Assembly (NCBI RefSeq): GCF_017745095.1
Contig: NZ_JAGHZZ010000002.1
Location: 124,001 to 188,000, forward strand
Direction of reading: 5' to 3'
From: Sporocytophaga sp.
GTDB taxonomy: Bacteria > Bacteroidota > Bacteroidia > Cytophagales > Cytophagaceae
Length of the DNA: 64,000 bases
The notes beneath the pieces are model-generated. The model saw only the letters and a program-made list of their open reading frames with translations. It made no database searches and had not been told where the DNA came from. Shown piece by piece: positions 45,732-53,630 of the stretch. The first letter of the stretch is position 1, and the number at the start of each line of letters is the position of its first letter. Position numbers and translations under genes: made by a program.

Positions 45732-46496
45732 ATGCTTCAGGAAATTCTAGTCCAGTTTAAAGAAAATTTCAATCAAAAGGTAAAAACACCATTCTTTGGT
45801 GCCTTAATTATAGTTTGGTCAGTTTGGCATTGGGAGCTCCTTTATTCACTATTCAATTTTGATGAGGATTGTACTAGGGTTGATAAAATTGTGATAATTA
45901 AAGAGCTTCTTGGCAATTATAGTTTTTGCTATGAACTTGGAACTTGTTTGTGGGTGACTTTTGCTTCCCTCATTTGCACATACATCTTAATCAATTTTTC
46001 CAGATTAATAACAATACTTTTTGAAAATCATCTTTCTCCGTTAATTTATAAGCTAGGCGATAAATCTATGGTGGTAACTAGAGCAGATTTTGAGAAAGAA
46101 AAAAGGATAAGTCTGTCTTTTAGAGATAAATACGAAGGCGAAAGAAAAGAACGCTTAGCAATTGAAAAAGAACGTGATGAAATGAAAGCCTTAATAGGAA
46201 ATGATCCTTCTTTGGAAAATCACTTCAATGAATTGTATTATAATTGGCTTTCCCAAAATAACCTTTTAGACCAATATGAATTAATCCAAACTGATGCTAA
46301 ACATGGTACACTTGAACTTGAGACAGGCATATCTAATGAAATAAATAAATATGGACTTCTTCAATTTGATATTTCATCTCGACGTTGGAAACTCAGTAAA
46401 ATAGGAAAAAAATTTGACGATTACTTTAATTCTCAAATGGCAAAATCCACAAGTCCCAAACCTGAAAAAGAAGTAGCATTGCCCATCTTGTCCTAA
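45732..46496 (+). CDS. Two-TM coiled-coil protein, candidate cargo or defence effector
   Basis: 254 residues. An amphipathic start (LQEILVQFKENFNQKVKTPF), hydrophobic segments about 22-42 and 70-95, a strongly charged coiled coil at about 116-155 (EKEKRISLSFRDKYEGERKE), and a C-terminal domain (170-240) that looks like a winged helix (GISNEINKYGLLQFDISSRR). No enzymatic motif. First gene inside the element on the tmRNA side, a usual place for accessory genes in satellites and prophages. Superinfection exclusion or anti-phage function is only a guess. Confidence 0.75.
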   Translation: MLQEILVQFKENFNQKVKTPFFGALIIVWSVWHWELLYSLFNFDEDCTRVDKIVIIKELLGNYSFCYELGTCLWVTFASLICTYILINFSRLITILFENHLSPLIYKLGDKSMVVTRADFEKEKRISLSFRDKYEGERKERLAIEKERDEMKALIGNDPSLENHFNELYYNWLSQNNLLDQYELIQTDAKHGTLELETGISNEINKYGLLQFDISSRRWKLSKIGKKFDDYFNSQMAKSTSPKPEKEVALPILS

Positions 46497-46806
46497 AGTT
46501 AAATTCAAGTTTTCCCCTGTATTTCCAACCTTTCGATATTACAATCAAACAAAAAATAACCATATCGCTTTAAAAGAAAACTGCCAGGAGCAACCGGATT
46601 TGAATCAGCACCCTTAATTAGGTTTGCTTTTGAGCTCTTTTATAACTCTAAATATAAAAGGGCTTCTTTCACGAAAATTCTGAAATAAGAATAGAATTTA
46701 AATTATTGACTTTTGAAACAAAAATGATTTTCTTTACGTAAAGATTCTACGATTAATCATTTTTAATTGCATTTATTCCTTAAACTTTTAAATTAGTATA
46801 GCAGTT
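46497..46806. other. Intergenic region with tRNA-end-like fragment
   Basis: 310 bp with no gene. At 46581-46601 lies ctgccaggagcaaccggattt, resembling a reversed tRNA T-arm/acceptor end; a 17-of-21 match is at 47647-47667. No complete cloverleaf can be drawn. Confidence 0.5.
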
Positions 46807-47010
46807 ATGTTTAAAAATTCAACTGTGAATACAATTGTCTTGATATTATCTATTTTATTAGTGCTATATTACATTATTAGCATAATAAGAAGATTATCTA
46901 AGGTCAATAAAGTAAAGAAGATTATTCTTGAAAAGGATAATAAGAAAATTGTTTTGTCAAAATCTGCAGATAAAAGTGATATGAAAAAAATATTAGAGTT
47001 ATCGCACTGA
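46807..47010 (+). CDS. Small single-TM protein
   Basis: 67 residues: an N-terminal TM helix (about 8-28, TIVLILSILLVLYYIISIIR) and a basic C-terminal part with the pattern KKIILEKDNKKIVLSKSADK then SDMKKILELS. This pattern of a short beta-beta-helix module resembles small effector-associated domains, a low-confidence analogy. 29 bp upstream of the next gene. Confidence 0.6.
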   Translation: MFKNSTVNTIVLILSILLVLYYIISIIRRLSKVNKVKKIILEKDNKKIVLSKSADKSDMKKILELSH

Positions 47011-47039
47011 GGATTTTTTTAAGGTTCTATTTTTTGTAA

Positions 47040-47450
47040 ATGCCAGGAGAAGATATACCTAAAAGGGGAAGAAATTTAGAAAGTAAAGCCGGTGGAATCG
47101 GTGTTGGTACTTTGATAGTGCATTTTGCAGAAAGGATCAAACCTGATTGTTCAAATTGTCCTAAAATATTCAATATCATTAGTACTGATTGTTTAGAAAT
47201 CAAGCATTGGTTAATAATTTTAGCTCCTTCTTTAGCATTTGTAGTCTCATTTATTTTCCAGTTAATTCGTAGAAAAGTAGATTTCTTTATCCTTGACTCT
47301 TATATAAAAAAGGGAATAGAAGAATATAGAAAACAATTAAACGATCCACATATTTCAGCTTCTAAAAAAACAAAACTTCAAAAAGAATATGACGAGTTAT
47401 GTACTGTTAAAGCAAGAACTCTTGTCAAAAATATCAAGAAGATTGATTAA
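47040..47450 (+). CDS. Small membrane protein
   Basis: 136 residues; a first weakly hydrophobic Gly-rich segment (GGIGVGTLIVHFAERI) and a clear TM helix at about 60-82 (HWLIILAPSLAFVVSFIFQL), with two CxxC-like cysteines (CSNCPKIF) between them and a charged helical C-terminus. Forms a pair with 46807-47010. No family recognised; holin-like or defence roles are both possible. Confidence 0.6.
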   Translation: MPGEDIPKRGRNLESKAGGIGVGTLIVHFAERIKPDCSNCPKIFNIISTDCLEIKHWLIILAPSLAFVVSFIFQLIRRKVDFFILDSYIKKGIEEYRKQLNDPHISASKKTKLQKEYDELCTVKARTLVKNIKKID

Positions 47451-47532
47451 TTAGAATTGCTCCAATAGCCCCTTTTTCATTACTCTGCAGTCTTAAAAAA
47501 GACTTATTTTTAATAAATACTTCTCTCACCTT

Positions 47533-47628
47533 ATGGAGAAGAGACATCAATTATTAGTAGAAGATTTCGAACAATTTTTGAAGAGTAACCAAGATTTATT
47601 TAAAACAAAAAATACATTTGCCGATTAA
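47533..47628 (+). CDS. Possible 31-residue peptide
   Basis: ATG at 47533, TAA at 47626-47628. Peptide MEKRHQLLVEDFEQFLKSNQ then DLFKTKNTFAD, hydrophilic and protein-like. Not supported by overlap or family; it could be a fragment of a lost gene. Confidence 0.3.
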   Translation: MEKRHQLLVEDFEQFLKSNQDLFKTKNTFAD

Positions 47629-47708
47629 AAGAAACCCCCCGACCAGCTGCCAGGGGTCAACGGATTTTGGGGTCCGTTAGTTCAACCAGCTATGGTGAAG
47701 AGCAAAAT

Positions 47709-47743
47709 TATCATACTATTCTGGATATCAAAATAGTATGATA
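47709..47743. terminator. Bidirectional hairpin at end of 47745 gene
   Basis: 12-bp perfect stem (47709-47720 with 47732-47743, tatcatactatt/aatagtatgata), 11-nt loop, T-rich on the plus side, directly after the stop of the minus-strand gene. Confidence 0.75.
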
Positions 47744-47744
47744 G

Positions 47745-48095
47745 TTATTTTTTCCAATCAAAGCTATCAAAAGACAACAGTATATAATCTATCTGGGAAT
47801 AATTAACAGTTAATAACAGCTTCTGCCTGTCATCCACCTTTTTCGCTTCCTTATGGGCTTTTATGTTTTTCTCCGGAAGGAGTATAATAGCCGTACTGTT
47901 GAATCTGCTTAATTCAACAACCCGACCCCGTAAGAAATGCTTATTCCTGTTTTTGTCTAATTTCAAATGGCCTGTGAATAATGGATCTGGAGTCCCTGCT
48001 TTTAGGAGGACAATTACCTCATCATATTCCCTTAGATCATAAGGATCTTTTCTCGGGTCTTGAGGTTCGTGAGAATAAGGTTTATTAAAATTCAT
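47745..48095 (-). CDS. Protein of unknown function
   Basis: 116 residues, charged, no membrane segment. The stretches YDEVIVLLKAGTPDPLFTGH and RGRVVELSRFNSTAIILLPE suggest a small beta-barrel fold. It overlaps the coiled-coil gene upstream by 11 bp, so the two form an operon. No family recognised. Confidence 0.65.
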   Translation of the reverse strand: MNFNKPYSHEPQDPRKDPYDLREYDEVIVLLKAGTPDPLFTGHLKLDKNRNKHFLRGRVVELSRFNSTAIILLPEKNIKAHKEAKKVDDRQKLLLTVNYSQIDYILLSFDSFDWKK

Positions 48096-48267
48096 CTCGT
48101 TTCTCCTTCTCCTTATTCCTAGCCCAGATGTTTCCGATTTCTTTGCTTTTTACTGGCTCAGGCGGCGGATTTATAACTTTGCCTGTAATGCTCTCAATTT
48201 GCTTGATAATGTCCTCTAGCTCCTTAATTCGCCTTTCTAAACGTGCATTTTCTTTTAGACCTTCCAT
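48085..48267 (-). CDS. Small coiled-coil protein
   Basis: 60 residues; heptads in ENARLERRIKELEDIIKQIE, then a proline-rich linker. The frame stays open upstream of the ATG up to a stop near 48316, with protein-like residues (LKTVTEWW), so an alternative non-ATG start upstream is possible. Partner of the 116-residue gene. Confidence 0.55.
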   Translation of the reverse strand: MEGLKENARLERRIKELEDIIKQIESITGKVINPPPEPVKSKEIGNIWARNKEKEKRDEF

Positions 48268-48636
48268 CCACCATTCTGTAACGGTCTTTAAATCCCTGAT
48301 TGGTAATTTTGCCCCATTCTATACTAAGTATTTTAGTTTTTATGTAAGAAGCTAAAAAAAATTGGCAAGGTTATCCACATTTTTTAGACAAAATTGCAAT
48401 TCGATAACTATTAGTTATTCAGGATGGGGGGAAAATCTTTGATTTATTATAGGAGGAGCCAGGAGCTTACTCCTCTGCGGAAAAGATAAAATAGAGGGTG
48501 ATTTTGTTTTACAATTTATTTGTAAAAATTTTACAAATTAATTGAAAATCAACAAGTTGTGAATAAATAATTGAGGTTTTTTTCTTGATTGTGGCCGGAT
48601 GGATTTTTACCTTTGATAAAATAAATAATAATATTT
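48268..48636. other. Intergenic region between divergent element genes
   Basis: About 370 bp between a minus-strand pair and a plus-strand gene. It contains the DnaA-box/palindrome cluster listed at 48371-48566 and a near-palindromic stretch at 48451-48475 (aggaggagccaggagc then ctcct). Confidence 0.6.
48371..48566. promoter_or_regulatory. Candidate replication origin: two perfect DnaA boxes and A/T palindromes
   Basis: TTATCCACA at 48371-48379 (plus) and TTATTCACA at 48558-48566 (minus) both match the DnaA box TTATNCACA without error. Between them lies an A/T-rich tract with a 19-bp perfect palindrome at 48519-48537 (tttgtaaaa-a-ttttacaaa) and a further ttttacaa copy at 48507-48514. It could be an element origin or a repressor operator for the divergent genes. 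Function inferred only. Confidence 0.45.
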
Positions 48637-48936
48637 ATGATTATTTCAAATGTAAAATTCATGCATGTTCAGTCTGATGGTAATCTGGTAAATGAGATGG
48701 GAAATCAGAAAACAATGTATGAATCAGTTTGGGAGTCACTCCCATGCAGAAGCCACAGCTTTGAGCTGTTAAATAAGATAGGTAAAATAAATGTAGAACT
48801 TAAAACATTCAGAGTAAAGGAGGCTGAGGCTTTATTGAGGAAAAGTCTTAAGTCTGATCATGGGCCTAACTTAAGCGATTATCAATTAAGTTGCTTTAAC
48901 GAGTGCCAAAGTGCGGCGCTTGAAATGTTAAGCTGA
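48637..48936 (+). CDS. Small protein of unknown function
   Basis: 99 residues, soluble, helical C-terminal half (FRVKEAEALLRKSLKSDHGP, NLSDYQLSCFNECQSAALEM). Has its own terminator 7 bp downstream. It lies immediately next to the candidate origin, so it could be a replication or regulatory factor, but no motif supports this. Confidence 0.6.
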   Translation: MIISNVKFMHVQSDGNLVNEMGNQKTMYESVWESLPCRSHSFELLNKIGKINVELKTFRVKEAEALLRKSLKSDHGPNLSDYQLSCFNECQSAALEMLS

Positions 48937-48943
48937 TTATTAG

Positions 48944-48965
48944 AGGCTGTCTTAAAGGGCAGCCT
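48944..48965 (+). terminator. Terminator of the 99-residue gene
   Basis: 8-bp stem (48944-48951 with 48958-48965) with one G-U pair, followed by a T-rich stretch. 7 bp after the stop. Confidence 0.6.
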
Positions 48966-49058
48966 TATTTATTTACTCCGGTCATCGTAAAGTAAAGTCT
49001 TCATAGCACCAATAATTTTGTCATAATATAAATTATTGTATTTCTTACACAAAAACAC

Positions 49059-49089
49059 TTGGTTAGTTAGGGTAAGTAACTTATCTTTA
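49059..49089 (+). promoter_or_regulatory. Candidate promoter of the packaging operon
   Basis: TTG at 49059-49061, 20 bp spacing, then TATCTTTA at 49082-49089, close to the Bacteroidota TTG-N19-TAnnTTTG pattern. It would drive the plus-strand operon beginning at 49153. Confidence 0.4.
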
Positions 49090-49152
49090 CATAACAATAC
49101 TCGTGCCCTTTAAAGGCAGCTACTACACGAACTCATTTTCTTATGAGACTTA

Positions 49153-49410
49153 GTGACTAACAATCTTCCGGAAACAATCTCGTTTCCTCCAATCCTCTCA
49201 ATAAAAGGATCTGCAAAGCTTCTAGACTGTTCGGATAAATTTATATTTGATCTGATAAAAGCCGGAGCGCTAAAGCCCTATTACTTCGGAGATAGAGTCT
49301 ACATCTTTACTGATCAACTACTAGAATCACTAAAAACACATGATTCTAAATGGTTACTCAAAAAAGAGCCTGGTGTTCATCCAGCTAAAGATTCATACTT
49401 AAAAATATGA
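49153..49410 (+). CDS. AlpA/Xis-like helix-turn-helix protein
   Basis: 85 residues; start GTG at 49153. SIKGSAKLLDCSDKFIFDLI then KAGALKPYYFGDRVYIFTDQ is the HTH_17 (MerR-type winged helix) pattern of excisionase and AlpA-like regulators. Closely similar in layout to the genes at 57958-58236 and 59148-59447 (LKPxYxG, PYFxIS). The stop overlaps the 746-residue gene start (ATGA). It is the first gene of the packaging operon, so a role as its activator is plausible. Confidence 0.75.
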   Translation: MTNNLPETISFPPILSIKGSAKLLDCSDKFIFDLIKAGALKPYYFGDRVYIFTDQLLESLKTHDSKWLLKKEPGVHPAKDSYLKI

Positions 49411-51647
49411 GTGGGATCGATTGGCGTTTTTACATCAATGATCAGCTCATAGACGAGCCGATAGGTTGGGATGCAGTTGAACTTTCATTGCAAAGGTCAT
49501 CTACATATTATGGTTTAGACATCATTTATGGGAAAGATCTAACCTTTACTGGAATTGGTGCGGAGCTAATAAAGGAAGCTTTCTCAATAAATGATATAGA
49601 CGCTGAATTAAACTTCTTAGTAACTTCTACATGTGACGACTGGAATACATCTTCATTATTTTTTGATGGAATAATTAATTGCACGTTCTATAAGGAATCA
49701 GAAAGCGAAGTATCTATCTTAATTGAAAGCTCAGGATTGCAGAGAGATTTTAAAAACAATCTTTCTATTCCTGTAAGCATGGATGCTTTCGAATCTCTTA
49801 ATGGTAGCACACTGACAAGCATTTATCCTTATGATATAGGACTCCATTCTAAAGACCTAATAAAACGAACCAAACTAGCTGGAGGGTATAATTATTCCGA
49901 TTCTTATACAATAATTAATCCTGATAACTTATTTTGTATTTTGCCTTTCGGAGAGATACAAGGAGATGAACTTGATGGAGCAAACCTGGCTTTATTCCCA
50001 ACTATAACAAGTGATAGACAAAATACTAATCCCGGCTATGTCTTTAAAGCTAAGGAAGCTGTTGACCTAGAAATATCCTATGATTTTGTCGGATCTATTA
50101 GAGAGAGATTTGCAGCAGATCGAAGCTATTATTTAGCTATTCATTATCGCATAGGCCCTCCTTTTGAAGGTCCTCATCCAACTTTAATTGACTTGGGATT
50201 AAAAGATTTATTTGGCAATACAACAATGAATCAGCCTATAAATTCTCAGGGCACTTTAAATATTTCATTACCTGAAGGAGGTGAATTTTATATTTTCATT
50301 CAATTCTTTCATTTTTTCTATTCAACATCGGTTGTTCTGAATTCGACCATAACTGTAAACTTTTCAAAATGTGATCTTACATTCAAGGCTGTTACTAAAG
50401 AGAAACCTTCTATAACAAAAGGAATTCAATTATATGAAGCCTTTTATAAAATATCAGAATACATCACAGGAGTTACAGATTGTTTTAGATCTAATTTCTT
50501 CGGCCGGTTAAACTCAGTTATTCCTTATTCTCAAAATGGTTGCGGGGCTTGGGTCGCTTTAACTAATGGTTTGAACATTCGGAATATGTTAGATAAGGAG
50601 GGTAATAAATTCCCTATTGTTTGCAGCTTTGAAGATTTATACAATGCATGTAATGCTATTTGGCCACTTGGCTTAAAGATTGAAAGAGAGAACGGAAAAG
50701 AATACATAAGAATTGAGCCAAGATCTTACTTCTTTAATCCACAAGCTATTATATCTCTGCCAAATGTCTCCGGGATAACGACAAGCCCAAATCCTGAAGA
50801 TTACTATAATCAATTTGAATGTGGCTATTCTAAAACTAACCTAAATACAGGAGGAATAAATGGTATTGACGAATTCAACTCAATAAGAAATTACTCTATT
50901 CCAAAGAATAAAGCTCAGAAAAAATTGAGTGCTGTTTCTGATATAGCAACGTCTGGCTATTTGATTGAACAAACTCGCAGAGCTCAATTTTCAGAATTGC
51001 CAACAACAGATTTTGAAACTGATAATGATCTTTTCTTTATCTGCTTAAACACTAGTGAAGTTACCTCTGACCTTTACACTGACCCTCCAGAAGTCACAAC
51101 ATATCAGGCCGGAGAAGTCTCTGAAAGAGATGAGAATTTCTCTTCTATTACAAATTTGATAAGCCCAGAGACGGTTTATAACCTCAGAATTTCTCCTGTA
51201 AGGATGGCTAAAAACTGGTATCCTGTAATTAGGGGGACGATAGTAAATAAAACTAATCCCGTACTTAAATTTCTTTCAGGCACATTTAACTATCAGGTTG
51301 AATCTACATTGCTTTATGCATGCAACAATTCAATAGGTACTGACAAAGAAGACCAAGACCTAAACGATTCTGTAGTTGAAGATAGTACCCCAATATATGA
51401 GCCCATCATATATGAGTTTGAATACCCGCTTTCTTTTCCTGAATTCAACTCAATTGCAAACAATTCTGAAAAAGCTATTGCATTCTCGTGTAACGGTTCA
51501 AACTATCAGATTGGTTTTATAAAGAGCTTATCATATCAACCAAATACAGAAGGTGGAATAGCTTCATTTAAGCTCATAAAAGGTTCGTGTGCAGTGGGCT
51601 CTTTTGATGAAGGGTTTGATGATGGATTTAACATTGGAAATTGCTAA
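49407..51647 (+). CDS. Large element protein of unknown function (possible virion or tail-associated)
   Basis: 746 residues, the largest in the element. Starts WRFYINDQLIDEPIGWDAVE, then YGLDIIYGKDLTFTGIGAEL, a beginning that resembles Bacteroidota phage tail/baseplate-region proteins as I remember them; this is not proof. Beta-rich, no signal peptide, no enzyme motif. Ends with a small Gly/Asp tail (FDEGFDDGFNIGNC). Co-transcribed upstream of terminase. If structural, it would be the only visible virion candidate. Function uncertain. Confidence 0.7.
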   Translation: MSGIDWRFYINDQLIDEPIGWDAVELSLQRSSTYYGLDIIYGKDLTFTGIGAELIKEAFSINDIDAELNFLVTSTCDDWNTSSLFFDGIINCTFYKESESEVSILIESSGLQRDFKNNLSIPVSMDAFESLNGSTLTSIYPYDIGLHSKDLIKRTKLAGGYNYSDSYTIINPDNLFCILPFGEIQGDELDGANLALFPTITSDRQNTNPGYVFKAKEAVDLEISYDFVGSIRERFAADRSYYLAIHYRIGPPFEGPHPTLIDLGLKDLFGNTTMNQPINSQGTLNISLPEGGEFYIFIQFFHFFYSTSVVLNSTITVNFSKCDLTFKAVTKEKPSITKGIQLYEAFYKISEYITGVTDCFRSNFFGRLNSVIPYSQNGCGAWVALTNGLNIRNMLDKEGNKFPIVCSFEDLYNACNAIWPLGLKIERENGKEYIRIEPRSYFFNPQAIISLPNVSGITTSPNPEDYYNQFECGYSKTNLNTGGINGIDEFNSIRNYSIPKNKAQKKLSAVSDIATSGYLIEQTRRAQFSELPTTDFETDNDLFFICLNTSEVTSDLYTDPPEVTTYQAGEVSERDENFSSITNLISPETVYNLRISPVRMAKNWYPVIRGTIVNKTNPVLKFLSGTFNYQVESTLLYACNNSIGTDKEDQDLNDSVVEDSTPIYEPIIYEFEYPLSFPEFNSIANNSEKAIAFSCNGSNYQIGFIKSLSYQPNTEGGIASFKLIKGSCAVGSFDEGFDDGFNIGNC

Positions 51648-51653
51648 AACAAT

Positions 51654-52004
51654 ATGAATAAATTAAAAATCAATAACAAAGAATCTGACTTCATCCAGGT
51701 GGATGATAAAGATGCAACTTTCGGCTATAGCATGAGGCCAGATAATAGCTACCTAATTTACGGACAGGATCAGGGAGGTAATGTTTCAATTGAAATCCAT
51801 GATGATTTAAACAATGGTATTGCAGCCATGAAAGGAAACTTTAAGGCAAAGCAAGAGCAATTGACAAAAAGTATCTCTGACGCTTTAAGAGCCGAAGCAG
51901 AAAGGCAAGAAAGATCAAAAGAATCTTATGCTATGAAAACATTTAGAGAACAACTAAAAAAATCTATTGAAGACCAAAATGAAAAAGCTTATTTACAAAA
52001 ATGA
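51654..52004 (+). CDS. Protein of packaging operon, unknown
   Basis: 116 residues. N-terminal beta-rich part (SDFIQVDDKDATFGYSMRPD) and a C-terminal charged helix (AEAERQERSKESYAMKTFRE), as in scaffold-like or tail-associated proteins. 6 bp after the large gene. No family recognised. Confidence 0.65.
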   Translation: MNKLKINNKESDFIQVDDKDATFGYSMRPDNSYLIYGQDQGGNVSIEIHDDLNNGIAAMKGNFKAKQEQLTKSISDALRAEAERQERSKESYAMKTFREQLKKSIEDQNEKAYLQK

Positions 52005-52620
52005 GAAAGGAGCCTCGGCTCTTCTTTCTTCTCTTAATGAAAGAGCTGCAAAATATAACGCAGCATATCAAACATTTTCAAGATTAAACCTTGGAGACAC
52101 CACTCTTGAAGAGATTCAATTTGCAATTGCAAACTTTTCTAGAATAGAGACATCTGAATTTATCAGAGAGAAAATTTATGAAAAGAATTCAACACTTAAG
52201 GCACTTCCTTTAAATAAAGTAGATATCCTTAAGATGATTGAACTGCCAGAGGGGTTTAAAAACTTTGCTACAGCTGTTGAGTCCTTGGTTCTCCCTTTCG
52301 GTTCTAAATATCCTCCTATTGCATTCTTTAAAATTGAGGATGACAAGGTTATACTAAATGAGGAGTTTTTGAATAACTACATTGATTCTAAATTCTGCTA
52401 CTACCTTGAAACAAAGGAAGAAGAGGATGCATATGAGTTAATGGTCGAAATTCAAAATCTTCTCAATAGAGCTAAGCCACATTTTGAAGATCAAATGGCA
52501 AATATCCTGATAGGAAAAGGAATCACTGCGGTCCTTAGTGATGCAGAAAAAGAGATAAAATTCCAACCAAAAGCATTCTTGTACCACATTAAGAAAATAA
52601 AAGATATACACAATGAATAA
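51979..52620 (+). CDS. Protein of packaging operon, unknown
   Basis: 213 residues from the ATG at 51979 (MKKLIYKNEKGASALLSSLN); an upstream TTG at 51967 would add four residues. Mostly alpha-helical, acidic. The start lies inside the previous gene. No family recognised. Confidence 0.65.
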   Translation: MKKLIYKNEKGASALLSSLNERAAKYNAAYQTFSRLNLGDTTLEEIQFAIANFSRIETSEFIREKIYEKNSTLKALPLNKVDILKMIELPEGFKNFATAVESLVLPFGSKYPPIAFFKIEDDKVILNEEFLNNYIDSKFCYYLETKEEEDAYELMVEIQNLLNRAKPHFEDQMANILIGKGITAVLSDAEKEIKFQPKAFLYHIKKIKDIHNE

Positions 52621-52879
52621 CGAAATGATTGTTGCAAAACCAGTTCTCGGAAAAGATAAGAGAATTGAATCGTATGTTGAAGTTTCTGTACCACGTGAAT
52701 TAGCAGAATACCAATTATCCTTGCCTATTGAAAAAAGGAACTCACATTGGCGGGAGGTTAAGACTGTTGAAGATTTGAAAGCTGAGAGAGCTAAGATAAA
52801 AGAAGAGATCATAAACAGCCTCTCTGAAGATGAGCTCCAAAGGCAATTAAACGAAATAAAAAAGCAGAAAGGTAAGTAA
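52613..52879 (+). CDS. Small protein of packaging operon, unknown
   Basis: 88 residues; N-terminal beta-like part (VLGKDKRIESYVEVSVPREL) then a charged helix (EDLKAERAKIKEEIINSLSE). Overlaps both neighbours by a few bases. No family recognised. Confidence 0.6.
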   Translation: MNNEMIVAKPVLGKDKRIESYVEVSVPRELAEYQLSLPIEKRNSHWREVKTVEDLKAERAKIKEEIINSLSEDELQRQLNEIKKQKGK

Positions 52880-53181
52880 TGGAAAGAGCTTATAAAATAG
52901 CCAACCTGGAAGTTGCCTTCGATGACACCGGAGACCTTCTAACTAAACTCGAAGAAACAAAAGCCTCAAGACTTAAAAAACTTGGGGCTAATGCTGATCT
53001 AAAAAGGTTAGATGAAAAGCTTTTGAAGTTAACTTCATTGAGAAACGAGATAGAGAAGCTTATTGAATCTTATTATAAAGGTCCCGTGCTTAATGCTAGT
53101 CCGGAACTCAAATTCCATTTAAATATGATCTATAAGCCTAATATTTATAATGGAGACAAATACTGGTATGATAAAGTATAA
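52879..53181 (+). CDS. Small coiled-coil protein of packaging operon
   Basis: 100 residues; central coiled coil (TKLEETKASRLKKLGANADL then KRLDEKLLKLTSLRNEIEKL). Directly upstream of terminase small. Start abuts the previous stop. Possibly a terminase or portal-binding factor; unproven. Confidence 0.6.
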   Translation: MERAYKIANLEVAFDDTGDLLTKLEETKASRLKKLGANADLKRLDEKLLKLTSLRNEIEKLIESYYKGPVLNASPELKFHLNMIYKPNIYNGDKYWYDKV

Positions 53182-53183
53182 CT

Positions 53184-53630
53184 ATGCCAAAGTACAAAAA
53201 GAAAACAGTCGATCAGATTTGCAGCCTATTATCAACTGGGTTATATACTATTGAATCAATTTGTAATCAGGTGGGAATACATCCGGACACCTTCTACGAT
53301 TGGCAAAGGAATAAGCCAGAGTTTGCAAATCTAGTTGAAGAAGCCAGAGCGGAAAGGATCAGCTCTCTCAGAGAGATTGCCCTTTCCAGTCTGGTTAAAG
53401 GATTAACTGGATTTAATTACGATGAGGTTACATCTAAAAATGGTAAAGTTGTTAGGACTGTGACAAAGTTTGTTGCACCTAATCCAAACCTAATTATGTT
53501 CACTTTAAAGAATACGGCTCCGGAGCAGTTTAATAAAATGGCCCCTGTTGGCGACACTCCTATACAATTACCTCCTGTGAGAGAAATAGAGGATGCGCCA
53601 GACAAGCCGGACGGAAGCAATAGAGATTAA
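53184..53630 (+). CDS. Terminase small subunit
   Basis: 148 residues. N-terminal helix-turn-helix (SLLSTGLYTIESICNQVGIH then PDTFYDWQRNKPEFANLVEE) of the phage terminase small-subunit type, followed by a helical oligomerisation region (ARAERISSLREIALSSLVKG). TerS recognises the packaging site on DNA and brings TerL. The end overlaps the TerL start by 38 bp, typical for terminase pairs. A satellite-specific TerS would redirect packaging to element DNA. Confidence 0.82.
   Translation: MPKYKKKTVDQICSLLSTGLYTIESICNQVGIHPDTFYDWQRNKPEFANLVEEARAERISSLREIALSSLVKGLTGFNYDEVTSKNGKVVRTVTKFVAPNPNLIMFTLKNTAPEQFNKMAPVGDTPIQLPPVREIEDAPDKPDGSNRD

Noticed and set aside
46575-46612. Reversed tRNA 3'-end-like sequence
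   Set aside because: Only part of a T-arm and acceptor can be aligned and the arms mismatch; kept only as a repeat observation.
45732-47450. Classic toxin-antitoxin or holin-endolysin module
   Set aside because: No toxin fold, antitoxin DNA-binding partner or lysin is visible; membrane segments alone do not support the call.
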